DNA of 64,000 nucleotides from Kitasatospora fiedleri (GTDB lineage Bacteria > Actinomycetota > Actinomycetes > Streptomycetales > Streptomycetaceae). The position numbers were made by a program, and so were the translations under genes. This document shows positions 27,263-35,101 of this stretch, one piece after another. The stretch is from positions 6,663,001 to 6,727,000 of the forward strand of contig NZ_OX419519.1 in assembly GCF_948472415.1 (NCBI RefSeq). Reading direction: 5' to 3'. The notes under the pieces are model-generated. The model saw nothing but the letters and a program-made list of their open reading frames with translations, ran no database searches and was not told the DNA's origin. Every line of letters begins with the position of its first letter. The stretch's first letter is position 1.

Positions 27263-27702
27263 GCGACCGTCGACGCGCTGCTTTCGCTGGCCACCCAACA
27301 GCAGCTCGACCCGGCCGCGTTGGCCCGCGAGACGTCCGTGCTCCTGGCCCTCGGCGTGGTCAGGCCCAACCGCCTCGCCGCCGCCCTCGCCGAACTCGCC
27401 GACCCCGCCCGCGACTGACCTGGAGCATCCTCGCCGCCCTGCTCCCCGACCTGCTCGACGGCCCGCCCCCGCGCGGGGCCGCCGACCTGGTCGCGGTCGC
27501 CGTCGACTGCGCCCGCCGCAGCGCCGCCCGCGGACCGATCGACGCGGTCACCCGCAGCGCCGCCCGCGGACCGATCGACGCGGTCACCCGCACCGCCGCT
27601 CGCCGGGGCGGCACCAAACTGCTCGCGGAGGCCCGGAACCTGGCGGCGCTGCTCGGCCAGGGCCGGTCCGACGCGCGCGGGCGGATAGGCCGTGTCCGGT
27701 GA
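27263..27702 (+). pseudogene. C-terminal remnant of a DUF6493-type protein
   Basis: Only the tail survives. ATVDALLSLATQQQLDPAAL to ALAELADPARD is in one frame, then a one-base loss near 27415 moves the rest (TWSILAALLPDLLDG, GAADLVAVAVDCARRS, KLLAEARNLAALLG) to the next. DUF6493-like genes commonly follow SWIM-protein genes in streptomycetes; here 2.2 kb of IS3, integrase-tail and DUF4262 DNA replaces the N-terminal part. No start codon of its own is credible. Identification is moderate. Confidence 0.5.
27517..27588. repeat. Perfect 36-bp tandem duplication
   Basis: Two identical 36-base units abut each other and duplicate the residues RSAARGPIDAVT in frame inside the DUF6493 remnant. An exact copy indicates a recent event. 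Confidence 0.85.
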
Positions 27703-27712
27703 ATCGTCAGTC
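27686..27712. repeat. Left terminal inverted repeat (with TA)
   Basis: Identical, in inverse orientation, to 29036-29062. It contains the transposase stop codon (complement of TCA at 27707-27709). Confidence 0.9.
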
Positions 27713-29060
27713 GTGGAGCCAGAGACGGATCGCGGCCACGGTGACGGTTCCGTGGAAGACGTAGGCCCGTTTGTCGTACCGCGTCGCCACAGCTCGGAAG
27801 CCCTTCAGTCTGTTGATCATGCGCTCGACTTCGTTGCGGCGTTTATACGCGGCGCGATCGAAGTTGGGTGGACGGCCGCCGGCTGAGCCGCGGGCCAGCC
27901 GGTGATCGACCTGATCCCTCTTCTCCGGGATGCTGTGCGGGATCTGCCGTCCGCGCAGGTAGATCCGTATGCGGCGGCAACTGTACGCCCTATCGGCGCT
28001 CAGAGACTCCGGGCGCGTACGAGGGTGACCACCGCCTTGCCGTGGCACCCGGATCTCGGCCATGGCCTGTTCGAACATGCTGCCGTCGTGCGCTTGGCCG
28101 GGGTAACGACCAAGCCCAGTGGGCGGCGGCCGCCTTCGCCGGCCAGATGAATCTTGCTCGTCAGACCGCCGCGGGACCGTCCGAGTCCCTCATCGGCTCG
28201 GTGCCGGGCAGGTACCGCCCCCTTTTTTGCGCCGTTGGTCGGTGCGGTCTTTCGTGCACCTGCGGCGTGCTGGTGAGCCCGGCAGGTGGTGGAGTCGACG
28301 CTCACCTGACTCCAGTCCAGGCGCCCCTCCGCATCAGCTTGGGACTGGACGGCCTTCAGGATCCGGTCCCAGGTCCCGTCCGCCAACCAGCGCCGATGAC
28401 GCTCGTAGACGGTCTTCCAGTTCCCGTAACGCACAGGCAGATCCCGCCAGGGGACATCAGTGCGCTCACGGAAATAGATGCCGTTGAGCACACGCCGATG
28501 GTCACTCCACTGAGCTCCCCGCCCACCGTTCGCCGGCAGGTGCGGCTCCAGCCGAGTCCACTCCTCATTCGTAAGATCACCACGTCCCACGCCATGCAGA
28601 CGATCAAGGAATCTCGGCCGGTTCCAAACCGAGGCGAGCCCACCGGACCAGCTGCAATAGGGTGCGGAAGGAAGGACCGACAGCACAGGCGGGAGGACCG
28701 GTGGCGTTGCCGAAGAAGGGCACCCGACTCATCGCGGTCGACCATGAGCCTTACAGGTGGACCGTTAGGCGCAAACCGACCTATAGCCAGGGGATCGGGC
28801 AGGCTCCACTGACGGTCGCCGTCGAGCATGGCGAGCAGTCAGGGTCCTTGCTCGTGATCCGGTTTCCCCAGGCGCATTCGGGCAACTGGCTCGGCTTGCC
28901 TGCCACTGGTGTCACTCCCGCGAACGTGGCCCTCGCCATCCGCGAAGCCCGAGCCCAAGGCTGGCAACCGGAGATTTCAGCCAGCCCCTTTCGCTTGGAC
29001 CTCACGCAAACGTCCCGGCCCACCCCAGGAACACAGACTGACGATTCACCGGACACGGCC
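27688..29060. mobile_element. IS5-family (IS427-like) element with a passenger gene
   Basis: The ends are perfect 27-bp inverted repeats if the flanking TA is counted (27686-27712 and 29036-29062), starting GGCCGTGTCCGGTG. The TA on each side is the expected 2-bp target duplication of the IS427 group. The 1.37-kb unit holds a transposase on the minus strand and an unrelated gene on the plus strand. Each gene uses a terminal repeat for its last codons. It is inserted immediately after the DUF6493 remnant. Confidence 0.85.
27707..28590 (-). pseudogene. IS5-family transposase in two reading frames
   Basis: Upstream part: GTG start, then GDLTNEEWTRLEPHLPANGG (N-terminal DUF4096), and the first catalytic Asp in VSVDSTTCRAHQHAAG. 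Downstream part: SLSADRAYSC (second Asp region) and RRNEVERMINRLKGFRAVATRYDKRA (catalytic Glu). The two meet near 28088, where a CC appears to have become C; restoring it gives one continuous protein of about 294 residues (PAKR then HDGSMFEQAM). An A6G5 run near 28214 would be a classical slip site but lies in a place where no shift is needed. It may be inactive, or the gap may be an assembly error. Confidence 0.8.
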
Positions 29061-29063
29061 TAG
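28701..29063 (+). CDS. Passenger gene inside the IS5 element; hypothetical protein
   Basis: A 120-residue protein starting at a GTG with GGGAGGA just upstream. LPKKGTRLIAVDHEPYRWTV and RRKPTYSQG followed by a beta-rich region resemble short stand-alone proteins found in many streptomycete genomes; no function is known. It is divergent from the transposase and outside any transposition role. Its last eight codons and the stop are provided by the right terminal repeat (TDDSPDTA), so the C-terminus was created by capture. Beta-strand alternation and codon use support a real protein. Confidence 0.7.
   Translation: MALPKKGTRLIAVDHEPYRWTVRRKPTYSQGIGQAPLTVAVEHGEQSGSLLVIRFPQAHSGNWLGLPATGVTPANVALAIREARAQGWQPEISASPFRLDLTQTSRPTPGTQTDDSPDTA
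29036..29062. repeat. Right terminal inverted repeat (with TA)
   Basis: Exact inverse of 27686-27712. It encodes the C-terminus of the passenger protein. The outer TA is shared with the left border of the next element. Confidence 0.9.
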
Positions 29064-29198
29064 TGCCGCGTCAGGCAACCTTCGCCCCGTCGCGGCTCCC
29101 CCAGCCCCAAGGGGGAACTGGGAGGTGCCCTCCTTGGCACGCCCTCTCGCCGCACCGGACGCCGCTTCTTGACGGGCAAAGGTCGCCTGACGCGGCAC
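29063..29198. mobile_element. MITE-like element, 136 bp
   Basis: Imperfect terminal inverted repeats of about 30 bp begin GTGCCGCGTCAGGC at both ends, and TA flanks both sides (29061-29062, 29199-29200). It has no coding capacity; the middle contains a C/G-rich imperfect hairpin (CTCCCCCAG...CTGGGAG). It is presumably mobilised by a TA-targeting IS5-type transposase encoded elsewhere. Confidence 0.7.
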
Positions 29199-29200
29199 TA

Positions 29201-29935
29201 GGTTCTGTCCGGTGGAGCGGGTGACCGCCTCGCATGGACCACTGTGTTGCTCGTGGAGCTGGGTGATCTTACGAACGACGAGTGGCTACAACTGGCACTG
29301 TTTCTACCGAAGGCCGGTTGCCGCGGCGGACGTTGGGTCGATCACCGGATGGTGATCAACGGAATCCTGTTCCGGGTGGGCACGGGTGTCCGTGGCGGGA
29401 CCTGCCGGACCGGTTCGGGAGCTGGAAAAGCGTGTACCAGCGCCAGACGGCACCTGGGAGAGAATCCTCCAGGCCGTCCAGGCCGAGGCCGACTCCCCGG
29501 GGGGGGCACCGACTGGAGCAGGGTGAGCGTGGACTCCACCTCGTGCCGGGCCCACCGGCACGCCGCCGGTGCACCGCACAGAACACCCCGAATCGCGAAG
29601 CGGAGATCAACGCCCCGGCAGCGCCGCACCGACGAAGGACTCGGCCGGCCCCGTGGCGGTCTGACCTCGAAGATCCACCTCGTGAGGGGAAGGAGACCGT
29701 CGTCCGCTCGCCATGCTGATCACGCCGGGCCAGTGGGGCGACGGCCCGCGATTGATCCCGATCCTGGAACGCATCGGGGTCAAGCGCCCGGGTGGCGGTC
29801 GCCCGCACACCCGGCTGACCACCTCGGCGGCGACAAGGCCTACAGCTCCCGCCGAAACCGCCGCTACCTGCGCAGACGCCAGATCAAGCACACCATCCCG
29901 GAGCCGAAGCACCAGCGGGCCAATTGCCGGCGCCG
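29201..29935 (+). mobile_element. Decayed IS5-family element, 5' portion
   Basis: It begins GGTTCTGTCCGGTG directly after a TA. The transposase homology LVELGDLTNDEWLQLALFLP, VDHRMVINGILFRVGTG, VSVDSTSCRAHRHAAGAP, DEGLGRPRGGLTSKIHL and GGDKAYSSRRNRRYLRRR is spread over several frames, so it is a multi-frameshifted relic. Homology ends near 29935, before the catalytic Glu region; no right-end repeat is found there. Confidence 0.75.
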
Positions 29936-30176
29936 CAGCAGCCGGCTGCTCAGGATCGGCGGTACCGGCGAACCACGGGAGCGCGGTGTCACGGAGGTGA
30001 GCTGCGAACTGGTCCGGTTTCGTCGGGCATTCCTCGGGCTGGGTGGGCATCACGGAGTGCTGAAAATCCTGCTGGTCATTTGGGTGCGGGTGAATGCTCG
30101 GAAGCCGCGTGTACCTCCTCTTCGTCGGCGGCCCCGGCCGGGTCGGGCAGGGGTCGCAAGTTGCCGCCGGCCGGGA
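29936..30176. other. Unassigned sequence between IS5 relic and glutamine-synthetase-like tail
   Basis: About 240 bases with no recognisable gene. It holds the junction where IS5 homology stops. Its lower GC content around 30040-30100 differs from the flanks. Confidence 0.4.
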
Positions 30177-30317
30177 CGGAGGGAGTCGGCCCTGCTGTGC
30201 GATGTCCTCGCCCCCGACCTCTTCGAAACCGTCCTTGCCGTCCGCCGCGCAGAAGCGGAACTCTTCGCCATGGTCACGGACGTGGACGTGGTGGAGGCGG
30301 TCCGCCGGCGGTACTGA
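30177..30317 (+). pseudogene. C-terminal fragment resembling glutamine synthetase family
   Basis: The last 46 codons read RESALLCDVLAPDLFETVLAV RRAEAELF and end RRRY. This matches the C-terminal helix pattern of glutamine-synthetase-like ligases (AVRRxE near the end). Nothing upstream belongs to the family, so the gene was truncated by the IS5 event. It ends inside a palindrome shared with the convergent lipoprotein gene. Confidence 0.45.
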
Positions 30318-30339
30318 CCCGCCCGGCCGGGCGGGTCAG
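30314..30339. terminator. Perfect 26-bp palindrome covering two convergent stop codons
   Basis: The half-site CTGACCCGCCCGG is followed by its exact complement with no spacer. The stops of the glutamine-synthetase-like fragment and of the lipoprotein gene both lie in it. It likely serves as a two-way terminator. Confidence 0.75.
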
Positions 30340-30758
30340 TGGATCGTGCCCGTGGCCTGCTGAGCGGCGACGTACGTGCCGAGGTAGGGCGCGCAGTTCG
30401 ACCTCGGGTAGGCCGACGGGATGGCGGCGGCGATGCCGCTCAGCACGGTCAGGTGGGTCTGGGTCTCGCTGCCGAAGGCCTTCAACTGGGCCACGGTGGA
30501 CTGGACCTCGGCCGCGAGTGCCCGGGGTTGTTCCACGCAACGGGCTGCCAACGCGGCGAAGGCCTGGTCGTACGCATCGGCGGTCTCGGTGGTGGGGCCC
30601 GCCGCTCGGTCCAGGGCGCGCAGCTCCTGGGCTGCGGCGGACAGGTCGGTTGCAGCGGGGGTCGGCAAGGGCTTGACGGTGACGGTGGTGCCGCTGCTGC
30701 AGGCTGCCAGCAGGAGAGTGGCGGTCGCGGCCAACACGATTCGCTGAGCGTTCATCAT
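30336..30758 (-). CDS. Small lipoprotein of unknown function
   Basis: A 140-residue protein with lipobox LLLAAC-SSG at residues about 15-24. The mature part is helical and Ala-rich (SAAAQELRALDRAAG, AFAALAARCVEQPRALAAEV) with two Cys that may pair. It is typical of streptomycete cell-surface lipoproteins. Either of two adjacent ATG codons can start it; no strong ribosome site. It is the only intact gene between two IS5 relics. Confidence 0.75.
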   Translation of the reverse strand: MMNAQRIVLAATATLLLAACSSGTTVTVKPLPTPAATDLSAAAQELRALDRAAGPTTETADAYDQAFAALAARCVEQPRALAAEVQSTVAQLKAFGSETQTHLTVLSGIAAAIPSAYPRSNCAPYLGTYVAAQQATGTIH

Positions 30759-30852
30759 GTCGCTTGACACTAGCCCGAGTTGAGGGATGGGGTGACTGAT
30801 GCGGCTGATACGGACAGCTGGACCGCTCCGGCCGCCGGGTGGAGTGCGGGGC

Positions 30853-31056
30853 ATGACCGGCGACTGGCGGGAGGACGGGATCGCTACGGCGCCGGCGGGG
30901 AACCCCACGGTGCTGCGGCGGTGGGATGCCGGGTCCGCGGTGATCGGGAACCCGCAGTTCCTGCCGGGATGCGCGGTGCTGCTGGTCGACGCGCCCGGGG
31001 TGCAGCGCCTGTCGGAGCTGCCGCGCGACAGGCGGACGGCCTTCACCCGGAACACC
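30853..31056 (+). pseudogene. N-terminal fragment of a HIT-like hydrolase
   Basis: MTGDWREDGIATA, NPTVLRRWDAGSAVIGNPQF and LPGCAVLLVDAPGVQRLSEL match the N-terminus of HIT-type nucleotide hydrolases annotated in streptomycetes. GGAG lies 8 bases before the ATG. After about 68 codons homology stops at the inner end of an IS5 relic, so the H-x-H-x-H active site is missing. Confidence 0.6.
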
Positions 31057-31059
31057 GGA

Positions 31060-31417
31060 TCAGTGGAGTCCACGCCCACCGTGCTCCAGTCGATGCGCCC
31101 CGGGGAGTCGGCCTCGGCCGGGACGGCCCGGAGGACCCTTTCCCAGGTGCCGTCCGCCGACCACCGGCGGTGGCGTTCGTCCAGGGTCTTCCAGTTGCCG
31201 GACCGCTCCGGTGGGTCTCGCCACGAAACACCCGTGCGGACCCGGAACGGGATTCCGTTGACCGCCGTCCGGTGATCGGTCCAACGTCCGCCACGGTGCC
31301 AGGTCTTCGGCCAGGTGGCACCAGTTGCACCCGCTCGCCGTTCGTAGGACCGCCCCGCCGCACGACCGACAGAACGGTCCGCGCGAGGCGATCACATGAC
31401 TCGCCGGGCAGAACCTA
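31060..31417 (-). mobile_element. Decayed IS5-family element, 5' portion, inverted
   Basis: The outer end, read on the minus strand, begins GGTTCTGCCCGGCGAG, with TA just outside (31418-31419). Transposase homology TDHRTAVNGIPFRVRTGVSW, RDPPERSGNWKTLDERHRRW and IDWSTVGVDST runs leftwards over shifted frames and stops at the HIT fragment. It is similar to, and oriented opposite to, the relic at 29201. Confidence 0.7.
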
Positions 31418-32719
31418 GGCCGGGCCGCCGGTCCGTTCGGCGGAGGGGGCGTCCGGGCGGGTGAGGGTGGCGAGGGTGTCGGGGACGGGGGAGAGGCCGT
31501 CGGGGAGCAGGAGGTCCACGCCGGAGGGGGGTGCGGCGACGGCGCGCCACCAGTGGGCGGCGGCGGGCGGGTCGGCGGGCTCGAAGGGGCGGCCGGGGCG
31601 GGGCATCGCCAGGGTGACGCCGGCGTCCTGGGCGGCGGCGAGGGTGCGCTCGGCGGGCTCCTCCCAGGGGTGCGGGGCGAGGTCGAAGGTGCCCCAGTGC
31701 ACCGGGAGCAGCACGTCGCCGCCCAGGTCCCGGTGGGCCTGCACCGCCTCCTCGGGCGTCAGGTGCACCTCCGGCCAGTGCTCGGAGTACGCGCCGACCT
31801 GCATCATCGTCGCGTCGAACGGTCCGAAGCGGCGGCCGATCTCGGCGAACCCGGGGAAGTAGCCGCTGTCGCCGCTGTGGAAGATCCGGTGCCGCTTCCC
31901 CTCCACCACCCAGGACGACCAGAGGAACCTGCCGCTCGGGCGGGGCCCGCGCGAGCAGTAGTGGCGGGCCGGGGTGGCGGTCAGCCGCAGGCCGTCCAGT
32001 TCGGTGGACTCCCACCAGTCGAGGTCGACGATCCGGCGCGGCGACACCCCCCAGTGCTCCAGGTGCGCGCCGATGCCCAGCGGCACCGCGAACACCGCGT
32101 CGCCGGCCGCCAGTGCCCGGACGGTCGGCATGTCCAGGTGGTCGTAGTGGTCGTGCGAGATCACCACCACGTCCACCGGGCCGAGTTCGCTCAGCGGCAG
32201 CGGCACCGGGTGCAGGCGCTTGGGGCCGATCCAGTCGAACGGGGAGCAGCGCTCGCTCCACACCGGGTCGAACAGCACCCGGACCCCGTCCAGCTCGGCC
32301 AGCACGGTGGCGTGGCCCAGCCAGGTCAGCCGCAGGCCGGAGGCGGGCGGGGCGGCCAGCTCCACCGGGAGCAGGCGGTGCACCGGGACGGCCGCCGCCG
32401 GGGCGCGGCGGTTCGGGTCGACCGCGAGCTTGGTGCGCATCAGGGCCAGCGGGGTGTACGCGTACGCGAGGCGGCGGGTGGCCACCGGGTTGCGGAACGA
32501 ACCGTCCACGAAGTGCGGCGAGTTGCGGACCCGGTGCAGCCGCCAGCCGGCCGGGTCGGCGCCGAACGCGTCGGTGCGCATCCGCTGCCAGGTCTCCCGG
32601 GGCAGCGTCCGGTACGAGCGTTTCGCGTCGCGCAGCGCGAGTCCGGCCTCGGCGGCCAGTTCACCGGCACGGAACAGCCAGGAGACGGGGCGGGACACGG
32701 TACCTCCACGGTCGGACAC
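31415..32719 (-). CDS. MBL-fold metallo-hydrolase (NAPE-PLD / UlaG-like)
   Basis: A 434-residue zinc hydrolase. SWLGHAT-type TWLGHATVL near 132, HDHYDHLD (about 190-197) as the zinc-binding signature, HSGDSGYFP near 285, and the C-terminal metal His in LPVHWGTFDL. The N-terminal 110 residues match the extension of actinobacterial NAPE-PLD-like phospholipases. It probably cleaves a phosphodiester or lactone; the substrate is unknown. The last codons are at the edge of the IS5 relic, so the C-terminus may have been slightly altered. A GTG at codon 8 is an alternative start. Confidence 0.82.
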   Translation of the reverse strand: MSDRGGTVSRPVSWLFRAGELAAEAGLALRDAKRSYRTLPRETWQRMRTDAFGADPAGWRLHRVRNSPHFVDGSFRNPVATRRLAYAYTPLALMRTKLAVDPNRRAPAAAVPVHRLLPVELAAPPASGLRLTWLGHATVLAELDGVRVLFDPVWSERCSPFDWIGPKRLHPVPLPLSELGPVDVVVISHDHYDHLDMPTVRALAAGDAVFAVPLGIGAHLEHWGVSPRRIVDLDWWESTELDGLRLTATPARHYCSRGPRPSGRFLWSSWVVEGKRHRIFHSGDSGYFPGFAEIGRRFGPFDATMMQVGAYSEHWPEVHLTPEEAVQAHRDLGGDVLLPVHWGTFDLAPHPWEEPAERTLAAAQDAGVTLAMPRPGRPFEPADPPAAAHWWRAVAAPPSGVDLLLPDGLSPVPDTLATLTRPDAPSAERTGGPA

Positions 32720-33053
32720 CCGAACGGCGGCGCACCAGGACGGCGGGACGCGGTGCGCCCCGCGGCATCGACGGCAGGCCGGAGGGCGACACCCGGGCAG
32801 CCGGAAGCCCCGGCGGCGGGCAGCGCATCTCGGACCTGGACATTACCGTCGAAAACCCCGCGAAGCAGGCATTCGGCCGGCGGCGCGCCGGGCGGCGCGG
32901 CCGGTGCGGGCCCGTCCGGTACAACGAGAACGGACCGCCCCGGGGTGCGGGACGGTCCGTGAAGAGGCCGTGGAGGCGGAGGGTGACGGGGCGGGGCCCG
33001 GTTCAGGCGGCCGGGGCGGGGCCCGGTTCAGGCGACCGGGGGCGGGGCTCGGT
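32720..33053. other. Intergenic region, 334 bases
   Basis: No gene. It contains the metallo-hydrolase promoter side, a hairpin at about 32931-32962 (ACGGACCG and CGGTCCGT arms) that may end maoC transcription, and two of three tandem repeat units that continue into the maoC 3' end. Confidence 0.5.
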
Positions 33054-33065
33054 TCAGACGGCCGG
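32991..33065. repeat. Three tandem ~25-bp repeats at the 3' end of the MaoC gene
   Basis: Units start at 32991, 33016 and 33042 (GCGGGGCCCGGTTCAGGCG-like). The third unit includes the gene stop codon (TCA complement), and the other two each carry the same potential stop. This looks like a recent amplification of the gene terminus. Confidence 0.75.
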
Positions 33066-33524
33066 GTAGAAGCGGGTGATGGTCTCCGCGACGCAGTGCG
33101 GCTTGGCGCTCGCCGCGCTGGCGATGGTGAACCGGACCACGGCCTGCACGCCGCCCGGCACCTCGTCCGCCGAGACCAGGACCGCCGTCGCCCGGACCGC
33201 CGTGCCCACCGGCAGCGGGGCCGGGAAGCGGACCTTGTCCGAGCCGTAGTTGAGGGCCATCGCGATGCCGCCCACGTCGTAGCACTCCTTGGCGAGCACC
33301 GGGAGCAGCGAGAGCGTCAGGTACCCGTGCACGATCGTCCCGCCGAACGGCGTCTCCTTGGCGCGCTCCGGGTCGACGTGGATCCACTGGTGGTCGCCGG
33401 TCGCCTCGGCGAACAGGTTCACCCGGTCCTGGTCGACGGTGTGCCACTCGCTGGTGCCGAGTTCGGCGCCGACCGCGGCGGTCAGGTCGGCGAGCGAGGC
33501 GAAGGTCGTCACGGTGCGCTCCAC
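33054..33524 (-). CDS. MaoC-family (R)-specific enoyl-CoA hydratase
   Basis: A 156-residue single hot-dog protein. The hydratase motif is FAEATGDHQWIHVDPERAKE, with the catalytic Asp-His pair, followed by GGTIVHGYLTLSLLP. It hydrates trans-2-enoyl-CoA to the (R)-3-hydroxy form, or dehydrates in reverse, in fatty-acid or polyketide supply. The length is that of a stand-alone MaoC. An in-frame GTG at codon 5 is an alternative start. Confidence 0.88.
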   Translation of the reverse strand: MERTVTTFASLADLTAAVGAELGTSEWHTVDQDRVNLFAEATGDHQWIHVDPERAKETPFGGTIVHGYLTLSLLPVLAKECYDVGGIAMALNYGSDKVRFPAPLPVGTAVRATAVLVSADEVPGGVQAVVRFTIASAASAKPHCVAETITRFYPAV

Positions 33525-33612
33525 AGGTGCGTCGGGGCAGGGACGGCCCGGGCAGGGGCCGTCCCGCAGAGTATGCCTACTCGCCGGTCACATGTCAGTG
33601 GGGTGCCGTCCG

Positions 33613-33666
33613 GGCGACCCGGACGTTCCGGACGGGTCAGGCGACCCGGACGTTCCGGACGGGTCA
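33613..33666. repeat. Perfect 27-bp tandem duplication at the 3' end of the PPOX gene
   Basis: Two identical units abut (33613-33639 and 33640-33666); the second contains the gene stop codon. Same arrangement as at the 3' end of the neighbouring maoC gene. Confidence 0.85.
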
Positions 33667-34164
33667 GGCGGGGCGGCGCTCCGGGCGGGCTCCGGGGAGG
33701 GCGGCGGCGAGGTCGTCGAAGTCGTCGAGGCCGTTTCGGTCCGCGTCCCGGTCCGGGAGGACGCGGCGGCCGGAGACCAGTTCAGGGCTGATCGCCATGT
33801 ACTCCGGGCCCGGGTCCGGGACCCACGGGCGCAGGCCGCCGGAGCGCAGGGCGGCGCGCTCGCCCGAGTCCCGCACCACCTCGGCGCGGCCGTGCACCAG
33901 CACGCTCCAGCCGCAGCGCCCGGCCCGGTCGAAGTCGTCCACCTGGAAGGCGGCCACCGTGCCGTCCAGCGCCCGGGCCACCTGGGTGCCGGCGCGCAGG
34001 GCCAGGATCAGCCGCCCGTCCGCCGCCACCCGGAAGGCCACCGGGAGCACCGCGGGAAGCGCGTGCTCGGTGTACACCACCCGCCCCAGCGGCACGGTGC
34101 CGAGCAGCCGCAGGCACTCGGCCTCGCTGAGGGTCTCCACCCGGTCGTCACGGTCCATACCCAC
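33664..34164 (-). CDS. Pyridoxamine 5'-phosphate oxidase family (flavin split-barrel) protein
   Basis: A 166-residue split-barrel protein. LSEAECLRLLGTVPLGRVVY at the N-terminus, then ALPAVLPVAFRV and the GWSVLVHGRAEVV strand are the standard pattern of PPOX / F420- or FMN-binding proteins in actinobacteria. They bind FMN or F420 and reduce small molecules; the substrate cannot be predicted. Start at MGMDR or at the ATG two codons later. Confidence 0.82.
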   Translation of the reverse strand: MGMDRDDRVETLSEAECLRLLGTVPLGRVVYTEHALPAVLPVAFRVAADGRLILALRAGTQVARALDGTVAAFQVDDFDRAGRCGWSVLVHGRAEVVRDSGERAALRSGGLRPWVPDPGPEYMAISPELVSGRRVLPDRDADRNGLDDFDDLAAALPGARPERRPA

Positions 34165-34376
34165 GATGGTGCCCCGCCGGTCCGGCCCCGAACAGGGCCC
34201 ATGGTCCCTGAGCTGGGGCTCATCGGACCGATTCCGCCCCGCACCGACACCCCTCGGCGATACCTTGGCCTCCGGCGGCGCCCCGGCGCGGCGTCCAGGT
34301 GTCCCGGCACCCCGAAGGCGGGGCGGCGGGGCGGGCGCGGCGGCCAGGGGCGGGACGGCAGGAAGGGGCGGTACGG

Positions 34377-35101
34377 GTGAGCGGTGGCATCGAACTGGTG
34401 GTGATCGGCGCGGACGGCGGCCCCGAACGCGGCCACGGCGGCTCGGCCCGCGCCGCCGACGGCGCCCGCGTCCTCGCCGACGCCCTCCCCGGCCGCACCT
34501 TCGACGCCGGCACCCGCGGCAGCACCGTCACCGGCCCCCGGCCGACGCCGACGCCAACACCCTGCTCACCGCGCTCCGGCAGGCCGCCCAGCGCCCCGCC
34601 CGCTGGCTGGTGGTCTGCCTGGTCGGCCAGCTCGTCGCCGACCCGCGCGGCCGCCGGGTCGCCCTGGTCACCGCCGGCTCCACCCCCGACAACGCCTACC
34701 GGCGCGGCCTCGCCTGGGACTGGATCACCAGCGCCATGGTGCACGGCGAGCAGGAGGAGACCCTGCTGATCGCCGACGTCGTCGCCGACCGCGACACCTG
34801 GGCCGCCCTCCAGCGCGAGGACGGCGCCGGCGAACTGCTCGCCCACTCGCGCGTCCCGCTGTGGGGCCGGATCGGCCGCTGGAGCGCGGGCCGCCGTGGC
34901 CGGGACGGCGTCCTGCCCGGCGCGGAGGGCTCGTTCAGCTGGGCGCTCGGCCGGGTCCTCGAACACGGCGTGCCCGGCGCGCCCGCCGCCGTCGGACCGC
35001 TCGACCTCCAGCCCGCCGTGGAGGGGCAGTTGGGATGGGGGACCCGGCCAACGCCGGGGAGGCCAGACTCCTGGTTCCGCGTGACGGGGGGAGACTCCTG
35101 A
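34377..35101 (+). CDS. Caspase-fold-like protein lacking the catalytic pair, frameshifted
   Basis: About 241 residues after correcting a missing C in the run 34535-34539. It starts at a GTG (SGGIELVVIGADGG) with GGAAGGGG 8 bases upstream. The order NTLLTALRQAA, LVVCLVGQLVADPRG, LAWDWIT, TLLIADVVAD mirrors the p20 core of C14 peptidases, where the corresponding sites read GHG and DCC. Here the His site is Gln and the Cys site is Val, so it would be a pseudo-enzyme. The same skeleton occurs in the large protein near 54.2 kb. It is followed, with TGATG overlap, by a 36-codon frame. Fold assignment is inference from pattern alone. Confidence 0.5.

Noticed and set aside
28205..28225. Programmed -1 frameshift at the A6G5 run of the IS5 transposase
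   Set aside because: The frame does not need to change there; the actual break is about 125 bases further on, at a non-slippery site.
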